A stretch of DNA of 64,000 bases, from positions 1,518,975-1,582,974 of the forward strand of contig NZ_KV440945.1 of NCBI RefSeq assembly GCF_001636345.1, in the 5' to 3' direction. A program made the translations under genes and the position numbers. How positions within the stretch are numbered: position 1 is the stretch's first letter; each line of letters starts with the position of its first letter. The DNA is from Cytobacillus gottheilii (GTDB taxonomy: Bacteria; Bacillota; Bacilli; Bacillales; Cytobacillaceae). Under the pieces are notes generated by a model. The model saw only the letters and a list, made by a program, of their open reading frames with translations. It did no database searches and was not told the origin of the DNA. Of this stretch, positions 9,044 through 18,931 are shown piece after piece.

Positions 9044-11437
9044 ATGTTAAAATCAAAAACACGCTGGGTAGTCCGGCAATCAGATCAAGAAAAAGTCAAT
9101 ACATTAGTGGAAGAACTAAAGGTAACGCCTCTAGTTGCTTCTTTACTTGTTAATCGTGGAGTAGATACCGTTGAAGAAGCACGGTATTTTTTATTTGAAA
9201 AAGAACAGGGCTTTCATGATCCTTTTTTACTGAAAGGAATGGATCTGGCAGTTGCCAGAATAAAAGAGGCAATAGCCAATGGCGAACAAATACTTATATT
9301 TGGTGACTATGATGCTGATGGAGTTACGAGTACGACCGTAATGATGACCGTACTTCGTGATCTTGGAGCACAGGTAGAATATTATATTCCAAATCGTTTT
9401 ACCGAAGGATATGGTCCAAATATCCCTGCATTTGAATACGCAGCTGATATTGGTGTTAAGCTGATCATTACAGTAGATACAGGTATTGCTGCTGTAAATG
9501 AAGCGAAAGCGGCTAAAGATTTTGGACTTGATTTAATTATTACCGACCACCATGAACCAGGACCTGAACTGCCTGAAGCTTTGGCGATTATTCATCCTAA
9601 GCTTGAAGATAGCGTTTATCCTTTTCGTGATCTGGCAGGGGTTGGCGTTGCATTTAAGGTAGCTCATGCTTTATATGGGGATTTGCCTGAGCATCTGCTT
9701 GAAATTGCTGCAATTGGAACGATTGCCGATTTGGTCCCGCTTAAAGGAGAAAACCGCACGATTGCTAAAAAAGGGATCAAGAAATTAAGAGCAACCAAGT
9801 TTATTGGGCTGCAGGAGCTGCTGAAACGAGGCAGCATTGAAGCTGGTGCCATTAATGAAGAAACAATTGGTTTCTTTATTGCACCGCGTTTAAATGCTGC
9901 TGGACGGCTAGATAGTGCCGATCCGGCTGTAGCATTGCTATTAACAGAAGATCGAATTGAAGCAGAATCGATTGCCGAAGAGATTGATAATATGAATAAA
10001 GACCGTCAGAGCATCGTGAATGAAATTGCTCAGAAGGCGATCGAAGAAGTTGAGACGAATTATGGTATTGATGACCATCCAGTTATTGTGGTTGGAAAAG
10101 AAGGCTGGAATTCTGGTGTCATTGGAATTGTCGCTTCCAAGCTGGTTGAAAAATTTTACCGGCCAGCCATCGTGTTGAGCTACGATCCTGTTAAAGGGCT
10201 GGCAAAGGGTTCTGCCCGCAGCATTGCTGGTTTTGATTTATTTAAGAATCTCTCAGAATGCAGAGATATTCTGCCTCATTTCGGCGGACATCCCATGGCA
10301 GCTGGGATGACATTAAATATCTCAGATGTTAATGAACTCAGAGAACGGCTGAAAGTACTCGCAGATGATCAGCTGACAGAAGAGGACTTTGTGCCAATTA
10401 CCACATTGGATAAGCAAGTAGCTCTTGCTGATATTGATTTAGCATCGATTCAAGAGCTGGACATGCTGGCCCCATATGGTATGGACAATCCAAAACCAAA
10501 GGTTGTTATTGAAAGAGCGGGCATAAAGGCGATCAGAAAAATTGGCGCCAATCAAAATCATTTAAAAATGACTTTCGAACAGGATTCTTCCCATTTGGAT
10601 GGAATTGGGTTCAGTCTTGGACATCTTTATGATCAGATTTCACCAGAGGCATCCATTAATGTGATTGGAGAGCTTTCCATTAATGAATGGAACAATATTA
10701 AAAAGCCGCAGATCTTCATTCATGATGTTGCTATTGAAGGATGGCAGCTTTTCGATATTAGAGGAATTAAAAATCCTGCCAAACTGCCTGAAGGTGTTAA
10801 GCAGGCTGAGAATCACTGGATTGTTTTTAATGAAGAAAACGTGGACTTTATTAAGCAATATGCTAATGGCGGCCATGTTTCATATGTTCCGACTTTAGAA
10901 GATGCTATGAAGACCAACATGTCTGAAGATCCTATTATTCTCGCGGACCTGCCTCCTTCAAAGGATCTGCTTGCCGGGTTATTACAAGGCAAACAGCCAG
11001 GCAGAATATATGCTTTATTTTATAAACAGGATAGTGATTTTTTTAGTACCATGCCGAACCGGGATCATTTTAAATGGTTTTATGCGTTCTTGGCGAAAAA
11101 AGGTCCTTTTGACTTGAAAAAGCACGGAAACGATTTAGCCAAACACAAAGGCTGGAGCAGAGATTCAATAGATTTTATCTCAACAGTGTTTTTTGAGTTA
11201 GATTTTGTTACAATAAAGAGTGGAGTTATTTCTCTACAAAATACAGCCAATAAACGTGATTTGGCAGATTCACAGACATACCGGCAAAAGCAGGCATCAT
11301 ATGAGCTTGAAAGCGATTTGCTATACTCATCTTATGGCCAGTTAAAGAGCTGGTTTGATGAAGTGATCTCAGGATCTGTGGAATCCGAGGAGGAAATGGG
11401 TAAGAATGGACTTGAAACAATACATTACAATCGTTGA
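9044..11437 (+). CDS. recJ: Single-stranded-DNA-specific 5'-3' exonuclease RecJ
   Basis: RecJ degrades 5' single-stranded DNA in recombination and mismatch repair. The 797-residue product carries the DHH phosphoesterase motifs: [13 protein letters not shown] near residue 90, TVDTGIAA, and TDHHEPG near 168, plus the DHHA1 region with [13 protein letters not shown] and [12 protein letters not shown]-terminal extension of about 250 residues after the OB-like domain is usual in Firmicutes. ATG 9044 lies just after GAGGGGTGAG. The 3' end overlaps apt by 32 bp, so the two are co-transcribed. Confidence 0.96.
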   Translation: MLKSKTRWVVRQSDQEKVNTLVEELKVTPLVASLLVNRGVDTVEEARYFLFEKEQGFHDPFLLKGMDLAVARIKEAIANGEQILIFGDYDADGVTSTTVMMTVLRDLGAQVEYYIPNRFTEGYGPNIPAFEYAADIGVKLIITVDTGIAAVNEAKAAKDFGLDLIITDHHEPGPELPEALAIIHPKLEDSVYPFRDLAGVGVAFKVAHALYGDLPEHLLEIAAIGTIADLVPLKGENRTIAKKGIKKLRATKFIGLQELLKRGSIEAGAINEETIGFFIAPRLNAAGRLDSADPAVALLLTEDRIEAESIAEEIDNMNKDRQSIVNEIAQKAIEEVETNYGIDDHPVIVVGKEGWNSGVIGIVASKLVEKFYRPAIVLSYDPVKGLAKGSARSIAGFDLFKNLSECRDILPHFGGHPMAAGMTLNISDVNELRERLKVLADDQLTEEDFVPITTLDKQVALADIDLASIQELDMLAPYGMDNPKPKVVIERAGIKAIRKIGANQNHLKMTFEQDSSHLDGIGFSLGHLYDQISPEASINVIGELSINEWNNIKKPQIFIHDVAIEGWQLFDIRGIKNPAKLPEGVKQAENHWIVFNEENVDFIKQYANGGHVSYVPTLEDAMKTNMSEDPIILADLPPSKDLLAGLLQGKQPGRIYALFYKQDSDFFSTMPNRDHFKWFYAFLAKKGPFDLKKHGNDLAKHKGWSRDSIDFISTVFFELDFVTIKSGVISLQNTANKRDLADSQTYRQKQASYELESDLLYSSYGQLKSWFDEVISGSVESEEEMGKNGLETIHYNR

Positions 11438-11918
11438 GGATTGGCCAAAACCAGGAATTCGTTTTAAAGATATTACAACTTTAATGGATAATGGTGAGGC
11501 ATACAAATATGCAACTGACCAAATCGTTGAATATGCAAAAAAGCAGAACATTGATCTTGTTGTTGGCCCAGAGGCGCGCGGCTTTATTATCGGCTGCCCT
11601 GTAGCTTATTCCTTAGGAGTTGGTTTCGCACCAGTTCGTAAAGAAGGGAAACTTCCAAGAGAAACAGTCAAGGTTGATTATGGTTTAGAATACGGAAAAG
11701 ACGTTTTAACCATCCACAAGGATGCAATTAAACCAGGTCAGCGCGTATTAATCACAGATGACTTGCTGGCCACTGGCGGCACTATTGAAGCAACAATCAA
11801 GCTTGTTGAAGAACTTGGCGGCATTGTTGCAGGTATTGCCTTCCTAATCGAATTAACATACCTCGATGGCAGAAGCAAACTCGAGAAATACGACGTATTA
11901 ACATTAATGGACTTTTAA
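11406..11918 (+). CDS. apt: Adenine phosphoribosyltransferase
   Basis: Apt salvages adenine with PRPP to AMP. The 170 residues match the family length. The start [18 protein letters not shown] and substrate region [12 protein letters not shown] are typical; the PRPP-binding motif [13 protein letters not shown] lies near residue 117. ATG 11406 lies inside the recJ coding end, with GAGGAGG at 11387-11393, 12 bases upstream. A strong terminator follows. relA comes next; grouping of purine salvage with (p)ppGpp metabolism is the standard Bacillus order. Confidence 0.96.
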   Translation: MDLKQYITIVEDWPKPGIRFKDITTLMDNGEAYKYATDQIVEYAKKQNIDLVVGPEARGFIIGCPVAYSLGVGFAPVRKEGKLPRETVKVDYGLEYGKDVLTIHKDAIKPGQRVLITDDLLATGGTIEATIKLVEELGGIVAGIAFLIELTYLDGRSKLEKYDVLTLMDF

Positions 11919-11924
11919 TAAATC

Positions 11925-11961
11925 CAAAAAAGAGCGCTATTTTAACATGGCGCTCTTTTTA
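11925..11961 (+). terminator. Intrinsic terminator after apt
   Basis: AGAGCGCTAT (11931-11940) pairs with ATGGCGCTCT (11947-11956), one wobble, followed by TTTTT. Confidence 0.9.
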
Positions 11962-12210
11962 TACATAAAAGGATTTCGGTTCTTTCCTTTTAATAGATGT
12001 TTTATTTTTCTAATAATGATTCATTTTCAAAAAAACTCCATATATTTTATATAATAAATGGATATACTAACAAATTTGCACATCAATTCAGTCAAAGTTC
12101 GACATTTTTTTCGTTTTTCCATAAAAATAACAGCCAACCACTTTACATTTGTCCATTTTTTTTCGATAATAATAACAATCATTCTAATTTGTAACATTAA
12201 CATCACAAGA

Positions 12211-12294
12211 ATGATACTTGAATACATTCTTGGTGCTTTCATCGCTATTGCCGGAGGGCACTGTTTATATAAACGAAAAACGCAGCAGAAATAA
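12211..12294 (+). CDS. Candidate 27-residue membrane peptide upstream of relA
   Basis: The 399-bp, very AT-rich gap between apt and relA has no full-size gene. Its 3' end holds a 27-codon frame: a hydrophobic span (YILGAFIAIAGG) followed by a basic tail (LYKRKTQQK), ending 23 bp before the relA ATG. The composition is that of a small membrane peptide, but the ribosome binding site is weak. It may be a leader ORF of relA or chance. Confidence 0.28.
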   Translation: MILEYILGAFIAIAGGHCLYKRKTQQK

Positions 12295-12317
12295 AATTAT
12301 GGGGTAAAGGTGATTCC

Positions 12318-14513
12318 ATGGCGCATGATCAAGTTCTGACCGCCGAACAAGTCATCGACAGGGTAAAGCAATATTTGAATGAAGAGCAGACGTTATTCGT
12401 AAAAGAGGCTTATGATTTTGCCAAGCATGCTCATCGTGAACAATATCGCAAATCAGGCGAACCATATATCATTCATCCAATTCAGGTAGCAGGCATTCTT
12501 GCTGACTTAGAAATGGATCCTTCTACAGTGGCAGCAGGTTTTTTACATGATGTTGTTGAGGATACAGAAATTACACTGGAAGATATATCGAACGCATTTA
12601 ATGATGAAGTTGCCATGCTTGTCGATGGTGTAACAAAATTGGGGAAAATTAAATACAAGTCACAGGAAGAACAGCAGGCCGAAAATCATCGTAAAATGTT
12701 TGTCGCGATGGCACAGGATATTCGTGTCATCTTGATCAAGCTTGCTGACCGTCTTCATAATATGAGGACACTAAAGCATTTGCCGGCTGAAAAGCAGCGC
12801 CGCATTTCAAATGAAACACTTGAAATCTTTGCGCCTCTCGCCCACCGTTTAGGGATCTCAAAGATTAAATGGGAGCTTGAGGATACTGCACTAAGATATT
12901 TAAATCCGCAGCAATATTATCGAATTGTGAACCTGATGAAAAAGAAACGGGCAGAGCGGGAAGAATATCTGGATGAAGTCATTTCTATTATGCGGGAGCG
13001 GCTCGATGAGGTAGCAATTAAATCTGAAATGTCTGGCCGGCCGAAACATATATACAGCATTTATCGGAAAATGGCCCTGCAAAACAAGCAGTTTAATGAA
13101 ATTTATGACTTATTAGCTGTAAGAATTGTTGTGAACAGCATTAAGGACTGCTACGCGGTTTTGGGGATTATTCATACATGCTGGAAACCGATGCCTGGAA
13201 GATTTAAAGATTATATTGCTATGCCAAAGCAAAATATGTACCAATCACTTCATACAACGGTGATTGGACCAAAAGGCGATCCATTGGAAGTGCAGATCCG
13301 CACAATGGAAATGCACCGCATCGCTGAGTTCGGGATTGCTGCCCACTGGGCGTATAAAGAAGGCAAAAAAGTGGCTGAAAATTCTTCTTTTGAAGAAAAA
13401 CTTACATGGTTCAGAGAAATTCTCGACTTCCAGGATGATACGGTGAATGCTGAAGAATTTATGGAATCGTTAAAAATGGATTTATTCTCGGACATGGTGT
13501 TTGTCTTCACTCCAAAAGGAGATGTAATTGAGCTTCCATCCGGCTCCGTTCCGATCGATTTTGCGTATCGAATTCACTCTGAGATTGGCAATAAAACAAT
13601 CGGCAGCAAAGTGAACGGCAAAATGGTGACATTAGACTATAAGCTGCAGACCGGAGATATTATCGAGATTCTTACATCTAAGCATTCGTATGGGCCAAGT
13701 AAGGATTGGCTGAAGCTGGCGCAATCTTCACAGGCTAAAAACAAAATCAGACAATTCTTTAAGAAACAGCGAAAAGATGAGAATTTTGAAAAAGGCAAAG
13801 AACTCGTTGAAAAAGAAATCCGCAATATGGAGTTTGATTTAAAAGAAATTTTAACAGCAGAAAATGTTAAAAAAGTCGTTGAAAAGTTCAATTTTGCCAA
13901 TGAAGAGGATATGTATGCTGCAGTTGGCTACAATGGCATCACAGCTCTTCAAGTCGCCAACCGTCTTACAGAGAAGTGGCGCAAGAAGCGTGATCTTGAG
14001 CAAAACAACGATATTTCAAATGCTGTTTCAGAATTAAAGTCATTTCCAACAGCAAGGAAACGGGAATCAGGTGTGCGAGTATCTGGCATTGATAACCTGC
14101 TCATCCGGTTATCGCGCTGCTGTAATCCCGTACCTGGAGATGAGATTGTTGGCTTTATCACAAAAGGCAGAGGTGTCTCTGTTCACCGTGCAGATTGCAC
14201 CAATATCCGAACAGATGACGCACAGGCTCGCCTCATTCCGGTTGAATGGGAAACAGGCCTAAACGACAGGAAAGAATATAATGTTGAGATTGAAATTACC
14301 GGCTATGATCGCAGAGGTCTATTGAATGAAGTATTGCAGGCGGTAAATGAAACAAAGACAAATATTTCAGCGGTGACCGGCAAATCAGATCGCAATAAGG
14401 CAGCTACGATTGATATGTCGATTGCCATTCAAAATGTCAGCCACCTGCAAAAAGTGGTTGATCGAATTAAACAAATACCAGACGTTTATGCTGTTAGACG
14501 TATAATGAATTAA
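12318..14513 (+). CDS. relA: Bifunctional (p)ppGpp synthetase/hydrolase Rel
   Basis: The long Rel enzyme makes and degrades (p)ppGpp in the stringent response at the ribosome. The 731 residues show all domains in order: HD hydrolase ([14 protein letters not shown] and FLHDVVEDT, near residues 50-80), synthetase ([30 protein letters not shown], near 255-315), TGS ([14 protein letters not shown], near 395), the cysteine-rich zinc-finger-like region ([15 protein letters not shown], near 595) and a C-terminal ACT domain. The intact HD motif indicates active hydrolase. ATG 12318 follows AAAGGTG. dtd follows after 17 bp, so both are likely one transcript. Confidence 0.97.
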   Translation: MAHDQVLTAEQVIDRVKQYLNEEQTLFVKEAYDFAKHAHREQYRKSGEPYIIHPIQVAGILADLEMDPSTVAAGFLHDVVEDTEITLEDISNAFNDEVAMLVDGVTKLGKIKYKSQEEQQAENHRKMFVAMAQDIRVILIKLADRLHNMRTLKHLPAEKQRRISNETLEIFAPLAHRLGISKIKWELEDTALRYLNPQQYYRIVNLMKKKRAEREEYLDEVISIMRERLDEVAIKSEMSGRPKHIYSIYRKMALQNKQFNEIYDLLAVRIVVNSIKDCYAVLGIIHTCWKPMPGRFKDYIAMPKQNMYQSLHTTVIGPKGDPLEVQIRTMEMHRIAEFGIAAHWAYKEGKKVAENSSFEEKLTWFREILDFQDDTVNAEEFMESLKMDLFSDMVFVFTPKGDVIELPSGSVPIDFAYRIHSEIGNKTIGSKVNGKMVTLDYKLQTGDIIEILTSKHSYGPSKDWLKLAQSSQAKNKIRQFFKKQRKDENFEKGKELVEKEIRNMEFDLKEILTAENVKKVVEKFNFANEEDMYAAVGYNGITALQVANRLTEKWRKKRDLEQNNDISNAVSELKSFPTARKRESGVRVSGIDNLLIRLSRCCNPVPGDEIVGFITKGRGVSVHRADCTNIRTDDAQARLIPVEWETGLNDRKEYNVEIEITGYDRRGLLNEVLQAVNETKTNISAVTGKSDRNKAATIDMSIAIQNVSHLQKVVDRIKQIPDVYAVRRIMN

Positions 14514-14530
14514 CCTGGGAGAGTATTGTT

Positions 14531-14971
14531 ATGAAGGTTGTAGTACAGAGAAGCAAGCAGGCTTCGGTTACGGTTGAAGATGAGGTTGTAGGCAGGATTG
14601 AAAAAGGGTTTGTCCTTTTAGTTGGTGTCACACATGATGATACGGAAGAGGATGCAGCTTTTCTTGCAGATAAAATAGCAAACTTAAGAGTCTTTGATGA
14701 TCAAGATGGAAAAATGAATTTATCGATCTTAGACGCTGGCGGAGAAATTTTGTCTGTTTCCCAGTTTACTTTATATGGAGATTGCCGAAAAGGACGCAGA
14801 CCTAATTTTATGAATGCGGCTAAACCAGATCAGGCAATTGTCCTTTATGATACCTTTAATTCTTATCTGCGTGAAAAAGGCTTAAAGGTCGAAACAGGTA
14901 CATTTGGTGCCATGATGGATGTAAGCCTGACAAACGACGGTCCTGTAACGCTAATTATTGAAAGTAAATAA
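14531..14971 (+). CDS. dtd: D-aminoacyl-tRNA deacylase
   Basis: Dtd hydrolyses D-aminoacyl-tRNAs as a translational quality-control step. The 146-residue product has the catalytic signatures [10 protein letters not shown] (residues 76-85) and, near the C-terminus, [19 protein letters not shown], which includes the Gly-cisPro-equivalent region of the family. The N-terminus [15 protein letters not shown] is typical. GGGAGAG lies ten bases before ATG. It is downstream of relA, as in most Bacillus, and ends at a bidirectional terminator shared with the convergent amidase gene. Confidence 0.96.
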   Translation: MKVVVQRSKQASVTVEDEVVGRIEKGFVLLVGVTHDDTEEDAAFLADKIANLRVFDDQDGKMNLSILDAGGEILSVSQFTLYGDCRKGRRPNFMNAAKPDQAIVLYDTFNSYLREKGLKVETGTFGAMMDVSLTNDGPVTLIIESK

Positions 14972-14999
14972 AAAAACAGCTCAGGGGAGCTGTTTTTTT
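14971..14999. terminator. Bidirectional terminator between dtd and the amidase gene
   Basis: ACAGCTC pairs with GAGCTGT around a 4-base loop; A-run on one side and T-run on the other make it functional for both convergent genes. Confidence 0.9.
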
Positions 15000-15004
15000 A
15001 TATT

Positions 15005-16747
15005 TTACTTAAAATATCTCACTAGTCCTTCATACATTCCTGCAGCTGCAGCTTCCTGATATTGCGGGGAGCTGACAGCCATTTCTTCCGCTGGATTGCT
15101 TAGGTAGCCTAGTTCAATTAAGATGGCTTTTTGGGTATTTTCTCTGAGTACATAATAATCACCTTGACGATGCCCTCGGTCTTTTATACGAGTTCTCGCA
15201 GCGGTTGCGGTATGAACATCACTGGCAAGCTGTTCCTGAAAGCCATAATAATAATAAGTTGTCATTCCGCGCACACTTCGGTCATTAATGCTATCATAAT
15301 GAATGCTGATAAAAGCATCTGCTCCATTTACGGAGGAACTTCTTACCCTTGCTTCAAGTGGAATATATGTATCACTGTTTCTTGTAAGAATGACATTTGC
15401 ACCAGCGGATTTTAGCTTGGCAGCTAATAGCTCTGCAGTCTGCAGATTCAGCTTTTTCTCTAATGTCCCTCTTGTTCCTGTTGTGCCATTATCTCTTCCG
15501 CCATGTCCCGGATCGATCACAATCGTTTTATTCTTCACTGATCCTGATCCGCGCTTTTCAATCTGTGCTGCTTGTCCATTCATACTCACAATCCAGCCTG
15601 CAACAAAACCTGTGCTGCCATCGGTGAGTTTAACCTCAACCCAATCATTTTCTAAGCGAATCGCCTCAAAAACCTGGCCGGCATTGGCTCTCTCAACAAC
15701 AGCTGAATTAGTTGAAGAGGACGCACGTATATTCGTGCCATCATGTGTAATAGATACTGTACTGCCGCTTAAAGGCTTCCCTGCCGTTTGTGTGCTGCTG
15801 GCATGTTGTTTTTCTAAAAACCAGCCCGCAACCCAACCGAAGGCTCCTGTATCGTATTCAATTTTAACCCAATCATTGCTTTCTTCTAGCATCGTGAATG
15901 ACTCACCTTTAGTGACTGTACCAATTCTGTCTCCATTTAAGGAAGGTGTGTCTCTTACCGTTAACGAATCTGCTTTAATAAGTGCTGTATTCCCGGATGT
16001 CGGCTCACTCTCGCCTGTGTTGGCTGATGAGGAAGCTGTTTGATCCTCGACATAGTCACTGCTGACCCATGCTGATTGGCCAGAAAATGAAATTTCAACC
16101 CAGCCGTTCTTCTCTGATAAAATTTTTACAGTCGAACCTTGATCCAGCTTGCCAAGAATGTCCCCACCAGTTGTTGAGTCTGATCGGACATTCACCGAAC
16201 TCCCTGTAATCGTGCCAGTTTTTTCAGCTGCAGGTGGTTCTTCATGATCACTTGAATCCATTTGCAGATAATCATTAAATACCCATCCTAGACCAAATGG
16301 TGTTTCAAGCTGTGTCCAATCTCCGTTACTTTGTTTAATGCTATAGGTTTCACCTCTATGTACCGTTCCGATTACAGAGTTGTCTGTCCCGGGGGCGCTT
16401 CTTACCCGCAGTCCATCTTCAGAGATAGTCGCTTGTCCGCTCATGGAAATACTAACAGATGATGAATGGTCATCTGCTGCAGCCGTAAGCCAGTCAGCGA
16501 CCCATCCTTGATCTCCCTTATAGCTTATCTGCTGCCATTCATTTTCTTGTCCAAGCAGCTGATATTCCTCGTTCCGGCTCGCTTTTCCTAAAATCGGGTA
16601 GCTTAATCCAGGACCAGATCTTACATTCAATTCATCAACCGCAATTTTTATAGCCGCCCCTCCTGCTTCAGCGCTTACAGCGGGAGTAAAAGCAGTTAAG
16701 AGTAAGATAAAGCAAAAAAACACGGTTGAAGCCTTTCTTTTTAACAA
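15005..16747 (-). CDS. yrvJ: Secreted N-acetylmuramoyl-L-alanine amidase with five SH3 domains (YrvJ-like)
   Basis: A peptidoglycan amidase exported to the wall. I place the start at TTG 16747, because GAGGAGGA lies 7 bases upstream and the product then begins with a clean signal peptide (basic MLKRK, hydrophobic core, AVSA cleavage region); 580 residues. Five bacterial SH3 repeats follow (each with an LNVRSGPG- or LTVRDTPS-like motif; about residues 33-90, 105-165, 178-238, 253-312, 325-385), then an Amidase_3 domain with zinc ligands in IDPGHGG, the Glu of TLEKKLN, SIHYDS and the catalytic Glu of ILIELGYLSN. The domain layout matches B. subtilis YrvJ. Confidence 0.93.
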   Translation of the reverse strand: MLKRKASTVFFCFILLLTAFTPAVSAEAGGAAIKIAVDELNVRSGPGLSYPILGKASRNEEYQLLGQENEWQQISYKGDQGWVADWLTAAADDHSSSVSISMSGQATISEDGLRVRSAPGTDNSVIGTVHRGETYSIKQSNGDWTQLETPFGLGWVFNDYLQMDSSDHEEPPAAEKTGTITGSSVNVRSDSTTGGDILGKLDQGSTVKILSEKNGWVEISFSGQSAWVSSDYVEDQTASSSANTGESEPTSGNTALIKADSLTVRDTPSLNGDRIGTVTKGESFTMLEESNDWVKIEYDTGAFGWVAGWFLEKQHASSTQTAGKPLSGSTVSITHDGTNIRASSSTNSAVVERANAGQVFEAIRLENDWVEVKLTDGSTGFVAGWIVSMNGQAAQIEKRGSGSVKNKTIVIDPGHGGRDNGTTGTRGTLEKKLNLQTAELLAAKLKSAGANVILTRNSDTYIPLEARVRSSSVNGADAFISIHYDSINDRSVRGMTTYYYYGFQEQLASDVHTATAARTRIKDRGHRQGDYYVLRENTQKAILIELGYLSNPAEEMAVSSPQYQEAAAAGMYEGLVRYFK

Positions 16748-17009
16748 AAAAATCCTCCTCTCACAGAAAAAAATGCCAAATGCCAGCCTTACACAGTATA
16801 ACATGTTCTTCATGTTGTTTTCAGCTTGCATAAGCAAGCATAGGTAAGATCAATCAGCTTTAGTAATTAGTACCAGCCTATTATACTAATTCGTTATTTT
16901 ATTGCAATTTCCTCTAAGAAAATTTTCGTAAAAATAGAGAGCAAGACAATAATTTTCAGTTAGCAGGGAATACTAGAGAATACAAAAAATGTAAAGGATG
17001 ATTTCTATC

Positions 17010-17186
17010 ATGAGATTTGGCGATAAAGGAATGTCTGTTCAATCAGCTAATAATAAACTATTTGGTGTCGATTTTCATGATTTTATCCAATCAGAGCAGC
17101 AATCAAACATGGTGGAGCTTGCTTCTGAGTTTGGTCTCACATTAAAAGATGTGAAAACATTAAAAAAGAAAATGGGGCGCTCGTAA
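17010..17186 (+). CDS. yrzK: Small helical/HTH-like protein YrzK
   Basis: A 58-residue protein with a conserved start MRFGDKGMSVQSANNKLFGVDFHDF and a C-terminal helix-turn-helix-like stretch (ELASEFGLTLKDVKTLKKKM) that has led to short homologues being labelled sigma-70-like. Its function is unknown. ATG 17010 follows AAAGGATG at 16993-17000, better than the in-frame ATG at 16998. It lies between the divergent amidase gene and hisS, the place of B. subtilis yrzK; I am fairly but not fully sure of that symbol. Confidence 0.75.
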   Translation: MRFGDKGMSVQSANNKLFGVDFHDFIQSEQQSNMVELASEFGLTLKDVKTLKKKMGRS

Positions 17187-17195
17187 TTTTCGCTC

Positions 17196-17224
17196 TTGAC
17201 ATTATGTGCTTTGCTCCTTAATAT
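17196..17224 (+). promoter_or_regulatory. Sigma-A promoter, probably of the hisS-aspS leader
   Basis: TTGACA at 17196-17201, a 17-base spacer and TAATAT at 17219-17224. It lies ten bases after yrzK and upstream of both a dispersed repeat and the T-box leader. Confidence 0.7.
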
Positions 17225-17251
17225 TAAGTAAATAATATAAGCACACATTGA

Positions 17252-17340
17252 AAGGCGCTTACGCTTTTCGTATTGTCTAGCTGCAGGCGCTAGGAACTCG
17301 AGGTATCGGGGTTGAGCAAGGCGCCTTACGCTTTTCATAT
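17252..17340. repeat. Dispersed Bacillus-type intergenic repeat with 20-bp direct repeats
   Basis: Two direct copies, AAGGCGCTTACGCTTTTCGT at 17252 and AAGGCGCCTTACGCTTTTCA at 17319, bracket TGTCTAGCTGCAGGCG and CTAGGAACTCGAG. A related core (TGTCTAGCT followed by CTAGGAACT) recurs at about 58560. I recall elements of this kind being dispersed in intergenic regions of Bacillaceae. No coding sequence. Confidence 0.65.
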
Positions 17341-17344
17341 AACC

Positions 17345-17612
17345 GATGATGGAGAAGAGTAGTTAAATCCTAATTGGAAAGAGAGGAAATGCCTTAGGCT
17401 GAAAGCATTTCTCCAAACTGATTTAATGAAAGAACACTTCGTAGGCTTCGTTCTGAAATGCCAATCTGGCCTAGTAGGAAATGAACGTACACAGGCGTTA
17501 ACTGTAAAAGTGGAAGCAGGTAAACTGTCTTCAATTAGGGTGGCACCACGGGAATAAAACTCTCGTCCCTTGTATTTGTAATGAATACAAGGGACGGGAG
17601 TTTTTTGTGTTT
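17345..17612 (+). ncRNA. T-box leader of hisS-aspS
   Basis: A tRNA-sensing attenuator. The T-box sequence AGGGTGGCACCACGG is at 17537-17551, followed by a terminator whose arms CCCTTGTATT and AATACAAGGG precede TTTTTT at 17601-17606; the T-box bases are the antiterminator's 5' part. A CAC (His) triplet at 17490-17492 followed by a purine is a plausible specifier; I did not fold stem I, so the specifier call is tentative. The hisS start codon lies 34 bases after the leader. Confidence 0.9.
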
Positions 17613-17645
17613 ACATAGAATTCAATTGTTTTAGGAGGATACGTT

Positions 17646-18920
17646 ATGGCAATTCACATACCAAGAGGAACGCAGGATATTTTACCTGGAGAAGTTGAGA
17701 AATGGCAGCTTATTGAACAGAAGGCGAAGGAAATCTGTGATAGATTTCAATACCAGGAAATCAGAACGCCCATTTTTGAACACACAGAGCTGTTTTTGCG
17801 TGGTGTAGGCGATACAACAGATGTTGTGCAAAAGGAAATGTATACCTTTGAAGACCGCGGCGAGCGCAGCTTAACGCTTCGTCCAGAGGGAACAGCAGCT
17901 GTAGTGCGCTCTTATGTTGAAAATAAGATGTTTGGCTACGCAAATCAGCCGATTAAACTGTATTATATGGGACCAATGTTCCGTTATGAACGCCCGCAGG
18001 CAGGCAGATTCCGCCAGTTCGTGCAATTTGGTGTTGAAGCAATCGGCAGTTCTGATCCGGCAATAGACGCAGAAGTAATTGCACTTGCAATGACCTTTTA
18101 CAAAGAGATGGGCTTGAAAAAATTAAAGCTTGTCATTAACAGCCTGGGCGATAAAGAAAGCAGAGGCGCGCACCGCGATGCACTGATTGCACACTTCAAA
18201 CCGCGGATTGGAGAATTCTGCAGCGACTGTCAGAACAGACTAGAGAAAAATCCAATGAGGATTTTGGATTGTAAAAAAGATCGTGAGCATGAACTGATGA
18301 AGTCAGCTCCATCGATTTTGGATTATTTAAATGAAGAGTCAAAAACTTATTTTGAAAAAGTTCAGAGATATTTACAGGATCTTGACATAGAGTTTGTGGT
18401 GGATCCAAATCTAGTGCGCGGATTAGACTATTACACACACACAGCATTTGAGATTATGAGTGATGCAGAAGGCTTTGGCGCCATCACAACACTTTGCGGC
18501 GGCGGCCGATACAATGGCTTAACAGAAGACATTGGCGGACCGGAAGCTCCTGGTATTGGTTTTGCATTCAGTATTGAAAGACTCATTGCAGCCCTTTCAG
18601 CTGAAAAGGTAGAGCTGGATTTAAAGAACAGCATAGATTGTTATCTTGTTGCTTTGGGAGACGAAGCAAAGGATTACACAGTTGGCCTGCTGCAGAAGCT
18701 TAGAAATGCTGGATTTTCGGCTGATCGAGATTATTTAGATCGTAAAATTAAAGCGCAATTCAAAGCGGCAGACCGAGTTAATGCGAAATATGTTGCTGTT
18801 CTTGGAGAAGATGAGCTCAAAGAAAATAAAATCAATTTAAAATCCATGGACACAGGTGAACAAACGGAAATCAATCTCGATTCATTTATCGAGAAATTTA
18901 TAGAACTTAGCGGCAAATAG
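17646..18920 (+). CDS. hisS: Histidyl-tRNA synthetase
   Basis: A class II synthetase charging tRNA-His. The 424 residues show motif 1 near the start ([10 protein letters not shown]), motif 2 ([18 protein letters not shown], near residue 108), the histidine-specific [12 protein letters not shown] near 258, motif 3 ([11 protein letters not shown] near 305) and the C-terminal anticodon-binding domain. TAGGAGGA lies ten bases upstream of ATG. aspS follows after 11 bp with its own GGAGG, so the pair is one operon controlled by the upstream T-box. Confidence 0.97.
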   Translation: MAIHIPRGTQDILPGEVEKWQLIEQKAKEICDRFQYQEIRTPIFEHTELFLRGVGDTTDVVQKEMYTFEDRGERSLTLRPEGTAAVVRSYVENKMFGYANQPIKLYYMGPMFRYERPQAGRFRQFVQFGVEAIGSSDPAIDAEVIALAMTFYKEMGLKKLKLVINSLGDKESRGAHRDALIAHFKPRIGEFCSDCQNRLEKNPMRILDCKKDREHELMKSAPSILDYLNEESKTYFEKVQRYLQDLDIEFVVDPNLVRGLDYYTHTAFEIMSDAEGFGAITTLCGGGRYNGLTEDIGGPEAPGIGFAFSIERLIAALSAEKVELDLKNSIDCYLVALGDEAKDYTVGLLQKLRNAGFSADRDYLDRKIKAQFKAADRVNAKYVAVLGEDELKENKINLKSMDTGEQTEINLDSFIEKFIELSGK

Positions 18921-18931
18921 GAGGAATAGAG

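Noticed and set aside
12027-12242. 71-codon minus-strand frame upstream of relA
   Set aside because: Low-complexity AT-rich sequence, no ribosome binding site, implausible composition (runs of Ile/Met/Lys).
15303-16043. 246-codon + strand frame opposite the amidase gene
   Set aside because: It is the reverse complement of five SH3 repeats and the amidase core of a convincing gene; no ribosome binding site.
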